Assembly (NCBI GenBank): GCA_005799475.1
Contig: SYGQ01000038.1
Span: 1-29,465 of the forward strand
Reading direction: 5' to 3'
Source of the DNA: Planctomycetia bacterium
GTDB lineage: Bacteria > Planctomycetota > Phycisphaerae > Phycisphaerales > SM1A02
Length of the DNA stretch: 29,465 nt
In this document: positions 24,647 to 29,465 of the stretch, in pieces
Position numbering within the stretch: the first letter of the stretch is position 1
Layout: each line of letters starts with the position of its first letter
Notes under the pieces: generated by a model
The model's input: the letters and a program-made list of their open reading frames with translations, nothing else
Databases searched by the model: none
Told to the model about the DNA's origin: nothing
Position numbers and translations under genes: made by a program

Positions 24647-26082
24647 CGCGCCCCCTCCTCAGGGCGGTCGAGCGTGCCGAGGTCGATGACGACTTGTCCG
24701 TGCCGGTAGTAGTCGGCATTGAGGCGCCCGCTGTCGATGAAGGTCAGGACGAGGCCATTGACGCCGGTCGAGTCGGCGTAGGCAAAGTCGCCCATGTGCG
24801 GACCGGCGTACCGCGAGTTGTCGTAGGCCTGCGCGTGCAGGTGGAGGTGCGCGATCGCGTCATACCCGTCCTCAAACATCTTGCCGGACGCTTCGTAGCG
24901 CACATCGGAGCCCCGCGTCTGTGGGTCGTACTCCACGACCTCGTAGCGTCCCGACGAGTCGAGCGTCAGAAGTCCGCCGTGCTCGGTCGTTCGATCCGCG
25001 AGGTCGCGGTCGGCCATGTCGAAGAGGTGTCGACGGATCGACGGGTCCTCGAGCGCCTCGCTGAGAATGAGAATCGCGGCGCAATCGCCCCATGTGAGCG
25101 ACGATGCATGCGCCCGCGGCGTCTCGGCGAGTTGCGTCCCGTAGCCCTCGAAGGACGCGCCGTACCGCTTGACGCGATCAGGTGAAAGTCGATCGACCAC
25201 CTGTCCGTAGAGGGTGTCGCGGTCGGCCTCGAGCAGCGCGGGCGCGTGCGCCAGTGCCGCGGCAGCGATCGCGATGTCACGCGTCTCGATCGTGGCGCGC
25301 ACCTCCGGCTTCAACCGCGCAACCGCCGCGCGTGCCGAATCCCAGAACGCGCGCCGCTGCGGCGTCCGAAGCGCGCGAATCCAGAGGATTTCCTCACGGT
25401 TGCGCGGTACCACATGGAGGTCCGCACTCGCGCGCCGCATGTCGAGGATGAACGAGTCAGTCGTGGCGAGGCTCTCGTCCGCGAGGAGCGCCTCAATGCG
25501 TTCGCGCTCACCCGTGGCGAGGAGCAACTCCCAGCACCTCGCGCGAAGATTCGCCTCCTTGATCGGGTCGCTAAGCATGAGCAGGTCGAAGAGAACCTGT
25601 GGCACTCGGCTCTCCCCCCAGAGTGCGACGAGCGCACGGAACTCGGGTCGCTCGTGGAGGTCGCGGCTGAGCTGCGGCGCGGGGGTCGCCCACGCTCGCA
25701 CAAGCGTCTGCGTCATGTCCTTCCAGCCGAGCTCGCCGATGCGTTTGCAGATTTCGGCACGCCAGTCGTAGGCAGTCAGCTTCGGCAACCCGACCTGCAG
25801 CGACTCCTTGAGCGACTCGGGGTCATGCGTCACAAGTCGATCCCACGCCTCTCGGCGGATCGCCACCGTGTAACCGGGCTGAAGCACCATTCGTTTGAGG
25901 GCCTTGATGTACGGCGGGTTGTCCGGGTCAGCATCGAGCAGTCGCATCGCGGCCTCCTGGCGCGCCGGCACGACATCCGTGCGACTGAGTGACTCGAGTG
26001 GGTCGCCCGCTGGCGTCGCGGCGCATCCGGCAATCGCAACAATGAACGCGAGTGCGAGAGTGGCGACGCCGCGCAGAGGCAT
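24643..26082 (-). CDS. Lipoprotein of unknown function with helical N-terminal part and JAMM-like C-terminal motif
   Basis: A protein of 479 residues that I cannot name. It starts with a lipoprotein signal peptide (hydrophobic LALAFIVAI, lipobox IAGC, Cys20). Residues 30-310 are helix-rich with Ala, Arg and Leu and look like HEAT-type pairs. The C-terminal 120 residues change character: GGLLTLDSSGRYEVVEYDP, then IAHLHLHAQ (near 410), AGPHMGDFAYAD (near 430) and VLTFIDSGRL. The spacing His-x-His then GP-x-x-x-D resembles the JAMM/MPN metalloprotease motif; that is tentative. ATG 26082 has TACACT six bases upstream; ATG 26085, one codon earlier, is equally possible. It heads the dapF/ast operon. 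Confidence 0.65.
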   Translation of the reverse strand: MPLRGVATLALAFIVAIAGCAATPAGDPLESLSRTDVVPARQEAAMRLLDADPDNPPYIKALKRMVLQPGYTVAIRREAWDRLVTHDPESLKESLQVGLPKLTAYDWRAEICKRIGELGWKDMTQTLVRAWATPAPQLSRDLHERPEFRALVALWGESRVPQVLFDLLMLSDPIKEANLRARCWELLLATGERERIEALLADESLATTDSFILDMRRASADLHVVPRNREEILWIRALRTPQRRAFWDSARAAVARLKPEVRATIETRDIAIAAAALAHAPALLEADRDTLYGQVVDRLSPDRVKRYGASFEGYGTQLAETPRAHASSLTWGDCAAILILSEALEDPSIRRHLFDMADRDLADRTTEHGGLLTLDSSGRYEVVEYDPQTRGSDVRYEASGKMFEDGYDAIAHLHLHAQAYDNSRYAGPHMGDFAYADSTGVNGLVLTFIDSGRLNADYYRHGQVVIDLGTLDRPEEGAR

Positions 26083-26088
26083 CATCGC

Positions 26089-26094
26089 AGTGTA
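26089..26094 (-). promoter_or_regulatory. Candidate -10 (TACACT) of the lipoprotein-dapF-ast operon
   Basis: TACACT on the minus strand ends six bases before ATG 26082 (three before ATG 26085). Same hexamer and same spacing as at purC. No -35 or Shine-Dalgarno is visible. Confidence 0.45.
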
Positions 26095-26106
26095 AATGGA
26101 TCGCCG

Positions 26107-26112
26107 TACCAT
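26107..26112 (+). promoter_or_regulatory. Candidate -10 (TACCAT) of nfuA-like gene
   Basis: TACCAT is followed by six bases (CACTCG) and ATG 26119. No Shine-Dalgarno sequence. The opposite-strand TACACT lies 12 bp away, so the two promoters are close but do not overlap. Confidence 0.45.
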
Positions 26113-26118
26113 CACTCG

Positions 26119-26382
26119 ATGCCCGCACGCAAGCCCCCCCTGACGCCGAGCACGGATCCACTGCGGACCCGCGTCGCTGAAGTGGTCGACCTCATGCGCC
26201 CTGCGATCCAAGACGATGGCGGCGATGTCGAAATCGTCTCGGTGCACGACGGTGTCGTTGAGGTGCGGTTTCATGGAGCGTGCGTCGGGTGCCCGTCGGC
26301 AGCCATGACGCTTCAATCGGGGATCGCGCAACTCGTGCGCGAGCGCATCCCGGAAATCCGCGAGGTTCGGGCGGTAAACTAG
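26119..26382 (+). CDS. NifU C-terminal-domain (NfuA-like) iron-sulfur carrier
   Basis: A protein of 87 residues consisting of a single Nfu domain: VVDLMRPAIQDDGGDVEIVSV, then VRFHGACVGCPSAAMTL with the Cys-x-x-Cys pair that, in a dimer, holds an Fe-S cluster, and LVRERIPEIREVRAV. Such proteins carry or deliver clusters to apo-enzymes in the cytoplasm. It lacks the HesB-like N-terminal domain of E. coli NfuA, so it is the short type. The TAG stop shares CTAG (26379-26382) with csrA. Confidence 0.92.
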   Translation: MPARKPPLTPSTDPLRTRVAEVVDLMRPAIQDDGGDVEIVSVHDGVVEVRFHGACVGCPSAAMTLQSGIAQLVRERIPEIREVRAVN

Positions 26383-26609
26383 CCCTCGGCGGCCGGTCGG
26401 ATCTGGCCAATCACGGGTTTGGCCGGGTCGGTGGCGCCGGCAATGATTTGCGCCGCAACTTCCTTGCGGTGGACGGGAATCTCGCGGGGGAACTCGAAGG
26501 CGATGCGAACGCGGTCACCCTTGATGGAGGCAATGCGAACGATGCCAATCGGCGACGCTGGGTTGCCGATGATCACCTCTTCGCCTTCGCGTCTCGTGAT
26601 GACAAGCAT
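26379..26609 (-). CDS. csrA: Carbon storage regulator CsrA
   Basis: A small RNA-binding dimer that blocks or stabilises mRNAs at GGA motifs. The 76 residues begin MLVITRREGEEVIIG and continue VRIASIKGDRVRIAFEFPREIPVHRKEV, which includes the conserved RNA-contact Arg near residue 44; the C-terminal 20 residues are variable. In contrast to most first genes here it has a strong Shine-Dalgarno, AGGAGG, five bases before ATG 26609. No flagellar gene or FliW is in the window. The stop shares CTAG with the nfuA-like gene. Confidence 0.96.
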   Translation of the reverse strand: MLVITRREGEEVIIGNPASPIGIVRIASIKGDRVRIAFEFPREIPVHRKEVAAQIIAGATDPAKPVIGQIRPAAEG

Positions 26610-26817
26610 TCGGACCTCCTATCCCAAGGACGGCTGGAACTTCGCCAGCCGATTGATCGGTTCGCCTCAGGCGCACCGTGCGCCATCCCTGCGACCCCTG
26701 CCAATGTTTCATCGACAAGGAACCCGACCGACTGAAAGGGTATCGCTCATTCGGATGCCACCCCGATGGGCATTGACAAAATGGGGAAATTGGCATTATC
26801 GGGTGTGCGAGTGAATG
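26610..26817. promoter_or_regulatory. csrA upstream region with candidate promoter GATAAT
   Basis: About 210 bp between csrA and the mraZ terminator, no supported ORF. The minus-strand hexamer GATAAT (26800-26795) is a good -10 and would give csrA a leader of about 175 nt. On the plus strand TTGACA (26773-26778) is a perfect -35; CATTAT (26794-26799, spacing 15) or TTATCG (26796-26801, spacing 17) could be its -10. So the -10 again overlaps on both strands. The plus transcript would run against mraZ and encode nothing I recognise. Confidence 0.4.
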
Positions 26818-26852
26818 AAAAAGCCCCCGCGTCGGGCCAGTGACGCGGGGGC
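26818..26852 (-). terminator. Intrinsic terminator downstream of mraZ
   Basis: Perfect 11-bp GC-rich stem: GCCCCCGCGTC (26823-26833) pairs with GACGCGGGGGC (26842-26852), loop of eight. On the minus strand it is followed directly by TTTTT then CATT. On the plus strand no T-run follows, so it is unidirectional. It is the only clear intrinsic terminator in the window and lies about 230 nt after the mraZ stop. Confidence 0.9.
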
Positions 26853-27083
26853 GAGGCGAATAACCAAGCCGCGAGGGCTCGGCCTCGCACGAGAGTGCCA
26901 TCCTGGCGCTTCGTGCGAACCGATTGGGATCCTCCGTGACCCCTAGTCCTGCTCGCTTCCAGCATCCCTGCCAGAACCGAGTGCTTTCGAGAGCCCGCCA
27001 GCCGCGTCCGTGCGCTTGGCGAGTGATGTGCTGTCGCTAGGGCTTCCTTGCCCAAGCGGGGTTGACGACAGGGCTGCGATCCG
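26853..27083 (-). other. mraZ 3' untranslated region or possible small RNA
   Basis: Some 230 nt between the mraZ stop and the terminator. No ORF with a motif. Local pairing is visible on the minus strand: CTGTCG (near 27069) with CGACAG (near 27034) encloses a GGGC-AAGGAA-GCCC hairpin. I could not match it to SRP RNA, RNase P RNA, 6S RNA or tmRNA. It may be just a long 3' UTR, or hold a processed small RNA. Confidence 0.35.
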
Positions 27084-27551
27084 TCACTTGCCCTGCCCCG
27101 ACCGTGAATCGAGAATCTGGTTGGCACGACGCCAGAGGTCCTCGGAGGCTGCTGCGCGCTCCGACTCCTTGGACTTCCATGCGGTCGCATTGACGAGCTC
27201 GAGGTGATCTCGCACTCCAAGAATCATGACGCTGCCCGACAACCCGAAGCGAGCGAGCAGTCGATCGGGGATGCGAATGCGACCTGCCGTGTCGAGGGGC
27301 GCGCTCGACGCTTGCGCGAACAGGAGTCGCTCGAACTTGCGAAGCGTCTCGTCTCCCACGAGCGATCCGCCCATGTTCGAGGCCAGTTTCTCGAAGGTGA
27401 GGTCGGGCCAGAGAACCAGCGAGTCCGGGCCTGGAACGGCCACGAATGCCGCGCCGATCGTTGCAGGGTTCAGCACCTGCCGCAGTTCGCTCGGAATGGC
27501 GAGCCGCTGCTTGGCATCGAGGCTGTGTTCGTATTCGCCGAGGAAGAGCAT
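27084..27551 (-). CDS. mraZ: Transcriptional regulator MraZ
   Basis: A protein of 155 residues with two SpoVT-AbrB-like halves, each with the DxxxR signature: MLFLGEYEHSLDAKQRLAIP at the start and APLDTAGRIRIPDRLLARFG near residue 90. MraZ binds TGGGN repeats at its own promoter and normally represses the division and cell-wall (dcw) cluster. Here no rsmH, ftsL or other dcw gene follows: 230 nt of non-coding sequence and a terminator come next, so the gene is monocistronic. ATG 27551 has no Shine-Dalgarno sequence; the candidate -10 is 26 nt upstream. The upstream extension of the frame to 27618 would run through the operator. Confidence 0.95.
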   Translation of the reverse strand: MLFLGEYEHSLDAKQRLAIPSELRQVLNPATIGAAFVAVPGPDSLVLWPDLTFEKLASNMGGSLVGDETLRKFERLLFAQASSAPLDTAGRIRIPDRLLARFGLSGSVMILGVRDHLELVNATAWKSKESERAAASEDLWRRANQILDSRSGQGK

Positions 27552-27577
27552 CGTGGAAGATCATGCGAGGCGCGGAG

Positions 27578-27607
27578 ACTGTACCCACAACGCCCCACAA
27601 TGCAACA
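27578..27607 (-). promoter_or_regulatory. mraZ promoter with 10-bp-phased TGGGN operator
   Basis: Minus strand: TGGGG (27597-27593) and TGGGT (27587-27583) are spaced exactly 10 bp, the MraZ-box pattern TGGGN-N5-TGGGN. In phase upstream come degenerate copies TGTTG (27607-27603) and TGTCG (27617-27613). The -10 candidate TACAGT (27583-27578) overlaps the last box and TTGCAT (27605-27600) is a weak -35 at 16 bp spacing. MraZ bound here would sit inside its own promoter, which fits autorepression. Confidence 0.7.
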
Positions 27608-27716
27608 CCGATCGACAAAATTCAAGTCATACCCCCCACTCAAGCCAAACTTTCCCGAGTCCGAGAACGAACCAACGCCGGAACAACTGCGTAACTCAAT
27701 GGTTATCAAGTCTTTA

Positions 27717-27744
27717 TGGACATGGCACGAAAATGTTCTATCTT
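27717..27744 (+). promoter_or_regulatory. Sigma70-like promoter of the flavin-reductase-like gene
   Basis: TGGACA (27717-27722), 16 bp, TATCTT (27739-27744). The expected leader is about 36 nt and contains GAGGAG (27772-27777) ten bases before ATG 27788. This gene has a conventional -35/-10 and ribosome binding site, unlike most others here. It lies in the AT-richest part of the window. Confidence 0.55.
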
Positions 27745-27787
27745 CCGAAGGCTCGCTGACTAGATGTCTGCGAGGAGTCCACATCCC

Positions 27788-28360
27788 ATGCAGACCGATC
27801 GACCAGCCGCAGACCGAAGCACCATTGCGCATGTCCTCGACCTCGTTCCCGCGTCGCACTTCCTTCTGACGAGTGCGTTCGGCGAACTCCGAAGCGCCGT
27901 CGTCGTGCGATGCGTGCAACAGGTCGCGATGCATCCACCGATGCTCTTGGTCGCAATGGAGAAGGGACAAGCGCTCTCGCCAGTCATCCGCGACAGTCGC
28001 AACTTCGCGCTCTGCTTGCTTGCACGCGACGAACGAGTGCTGCTGCGAACTTTCGCGCGCGCCCCCGATCAGGGGAGTGATCCGTTTCTCACAATCCCAC
28101 ATCTTGTTGCACCCGGTGGCGCGCCAGTGCCGCTTCGCAGCCGCGGCTACATCGCGTGCGAGCTCGTTCGTCACCTTGACATCGAGGCCGACTACGAGGT
28201 GTACATCGGCATGGTGCATACTGCGGCCACGCTCGAACTCCCGACGAACCCCGGCAAGCGCGCGGCGGCCGCGCGAGCTCACCTCGCAGCACGAGCGCGC
28301 GCACCCAAGACCGTGACGCTGCGCGGGCGCGATGCCGCGAAGTCGCGGCGCGCGTCCTAG
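27788..28360 (+). CDS. Flavin-reductase-like FMN-binding protein
   Basis: A protein of 190 residues. It resembles the flavin reductase-like (split beta-barrel) domain: FLLTSAFGELRSAVVVRCVQ, PPMLLVAMEKGQALSPVIRDS, NFALCLLARDE and YIACELVRHLDIEADYEVYIG. Members bind FMN and reduce it for a monooxygenase or act as oxidoreductases; the partner is unknown. The Ala/Arg-rich C-terminal tail is not part of the domain. ATG 27788 is supported by GAGGAG ten bases upstream; ATG 27764, eight codons earlier, has none. The TAG stop is also the first half of the -10 hexamer of the next gene. Confidence 0.8.
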   Translation: MQTDRPAADRSTIAHVLDLVPASHFLLTSAFGELRSAVVVRCVQQVAMHPPMLLVAMEKGQALSPVIRDSRNFALCLLARDERVLLRTFARAPDQGSDPFLTIPHLVAPGGAPVPLRSRGYIACELVRHLDIEADYEVYIGMVHTAATLELPTNPGKRAAAARAHLAARARAPKTVTLRGRDAAKSRRAS

Positions 28361-28363
28361 CAT
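28358..28363 (+). promoter_or_regulatory. Candidate -10 (TAGCAT) of the amidohydrolase gene
   Basis: TAGCAT starts with the TAG stop of the flavin-reductase-like gene and ends seven bases before GTG 28371. No Shine-Dalgarno sequence lies between them. It would give a leaderless transcript in addition to possible read-through from upstream. Confidence 0.4.
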
Positions 28364-28370
28364 CGCCCTC

Positions 28371-29465
28371 GTGTCCAACGAATCGAACCTCCTTGGGCTG
28401 GACTATCGCGACGAAGCGAGGCGGATGGGGCCACCGCCCATCCCGATCATCGATGCGCACGCCCATGTGACCGGTGAGCGCGCGTCCCTTCTCCTGCTCG
28501 AGGCCATGGACGCCTTTGGCGTCGAGCAAGTATGGAGCATGACGCCATCCCTTGACGAGGTCGAGTTGCTCCGAGAGCAGTTCGGCGCACGGATTCAGTT
28601 CATCGCTGTTCCTGAGTGGCGCAGCACCGATCCGGCTCACGCGCACGGTCGCGGTTACGCCGATCGCATCGGCGCATTTCACGCCGCGGGGGCGCGCATC
28701 GCGAAATTCTGGGCGGCGCCGCGGGGCATCGACATCTCGACGGCTGCGGGCGACGCTGGGCTCATGAGCTTCGACCATCCCGAGCGCATTCGCGCGATGG
28801 AACGGGCCGCCGACCTCGGCATGTGCTTGATGGCTCATGTCGCTGATCCGGACACCTGGTTCAAGACGAAGTACGCCGATGCGTCGCGGTACGGCACCAA
28901 GCGCGCACAGTACGAATCGTTTGAGCGCGCGGTCGACCGCTTCGGCGCTCCGTGGATCGCCGCGCACATGGGTGGCTGGCCCGAGGACCTCGCCTTCCTC
29001 GACGGACTGCTCGAACGGCACGCGAACCTCAACCTCGACACGAGCGCGACGAAGTGGATGGTGCGCGAGATCTCCCGGCACGATCCGACGACCGTGCGCG
29101 CGTTCTTCCGAAAGTGGAGCCATCGCCTGATCTTCGGGTCCGACATCGTCACCAGCAACGCCCACCTCACGGCGGATGCCTCCGCCCACGAAATGGACCG
29201 GAAGGCATCGTCGCAGGAGACCGCGTTCGACCTGTACGCCAGCCGCTACTTCGCGCTCCGAACACTGTGGGAAACAGATTGGCGCGGCATGAGCCCGATC
29301 GCGGATCCCGACCTCCACCTCGTGGATCCCCTGAAACACTCGCCACGCGACTCGCCGCCCCTCGCTGGCGTGGCCCTCGATTCCGCCGTGTTTCTGGCTT
29401 TTTTCCGCGAGAACGCCCTGCGATTGCTTCGAGCGGCGAACCCTCGCGGCAAACCAAAAAGTGAG
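28371..29465 (+). CDS. Amidohydrolase 2-family metal-dependent hydrolase (3' end outside window)
   Basis: 365 residues are visible and the frame is still open at the window edge. It is a TIM-barrel hydrolase of the Amidohydro_2 type: IIDAHAHVTGE (His-x-His), LMAHVADPDTW, IAAHMGGWPEDL (third His region) and LIFGSDIVTSN (catalytic Asp). Family members hydrolyse or decarboxylate small ring compounds and lactones; the substrate cannot be inferred. GTG 28371 is the start: it comes ten bases after the preceding stop, the conserved motif begins at about residue 27, and TAGCAT stands seven bases upstream. The last visible residues (NPRGKPKSE) look like a tail. Confidence 0.85.
   Translation, partial: MSNESNLLGLDYRDEARRMGPPPIPIIDAHAHVTGERASLLLLEAMDAFGVEQVWSMTPSLDEVELLREQFGARIQFIAVPEWRSTDPAHAHGRGYADRIGAFHAAGARIAKFWAAPRGIDISTAAGDAGLMSFDHPERIRAMERAADLGMCLMAHVADPDTWFKTKYADASRYGTKRAQYESFERAVDRFGAPWIAAHMGGWPEDLAFLDGLLERHANLNLDTSATKWMVREISRHDPTTVRAFFRKWSHRLIFGSDIVTSNAHLTADASAHEMDRKASSQETAFDLYASRYFALRTLWETDWRGMSPIADPDLHLVDPLKHSPRDSPPLAGVALDSAVFLAFFRENALRLLRAANPRGKPKSE

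Noticed and set aside
26853..27083. SRP (4.5S) RNA or 6S RNA in the mraZ tail
   Set aside because: An AAGGAA-containing hairpin caught attention, but the conserved SRP tetraloop and bulge sequence are not present and the 6S long-bubble layout could not be drawn.
28089..29339. Minus-strand open frame of 416 codons
   Set aside because: Antisense to the flavin-reductase-like 3' end and the amidohydrolase, which has clear metal-site motifs.
1..29465. tRNA, rRNA, CRISPR array, prophage or intact insertion sequence
   Set aside because: Looked for and not seen; apart from 17.35-18.42 kb the window is ordinary compact chromosome.

Overview
High-GC bacterial chromosome segment, densely packed, with housekeeping and amino-acid metabolism genes and only one clearly degraded stretch (about 17.35-18.42 kb). 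The gene set is compatible with Planctomycetota, perhaps Phycisphaerae: a B12-dependent ribonucleotide reductase end, a divergent GH10-like protein, MraZ apart from its usual cell-division cluster, and CsrA. The taxonomy is inference; no rRNA or other marker is in the window. I see no tRNA, rRNA, CRISPR array or intact mobile element.

Layout. The window opens with the 3' end of an adenosylcobalamin-dependent ribonucleotide reductase. A minus-strand operon follows: GH10-like protein, ComEA-like helix-hairpin-helix protein, mfd. Then come purC (+) and folD (-), a secreted TlpA-like thioredoxin (+), a Gfo/Idh oxidoreductase (-), a DadA-like FAD oxidoreductase (+), a ROK sugar kinase and HutG-like ureohydrolase (- operon), an S9 peptidase (+), an AsmA-like membrane-anchored protein (-), folE (+) and an agmatinase-family ureohydrolase (-). 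The 1.1 kb scar holds an 18-bp hairpin repeat and the frameshifted remains of a HEPN/MNT (HI0074/HI0073-type) toxin-antitoxin pair. Next is a six-gene minus-strand operon whose genes overlap by 1-4 bp: lipoprotein, dapF, CPG2-like M20 peptidase, class III aminotransferase, astA, astD. The right end carries nfuA-like (+), csrA (-), a terminator, mraZ (-) with its operator, a flavin-reductase-like gene (+) and an amidohydrolase that runs off the window.

How genes work together. The six-gene operon looks like a variant arginine/ornithine succinyltransferase route in which a carboxypeptidase G2-like enzyme could do the final N-succinylglutamate cleavage normally done by AstE. No AstB is present, so ornithine, possibly supplied by a ureohydrolase, is a reasonable entry substrate.

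Gene organisation shows three recurrent habits. (1) Most first genes have a TANNNT -10-like hexamer only 6-10 nt before the start codon and no Shine-Dalgarno sequence, which predicts leaderless mRNAs. (2) Three divergent gene pairs are so close (18, 23 and 28 bp between start codons) that their -10 elements overlap on opposite strands. (3) Four convergent pairs end on one shared CTAG, each strand reading TAG. Operon-internal genes instead use ATGA, GTGA or TGATG overlaps.

The most notable single protein is FolD, in which the three residues assigned to cyclohydrolase chemistry are all substituted.
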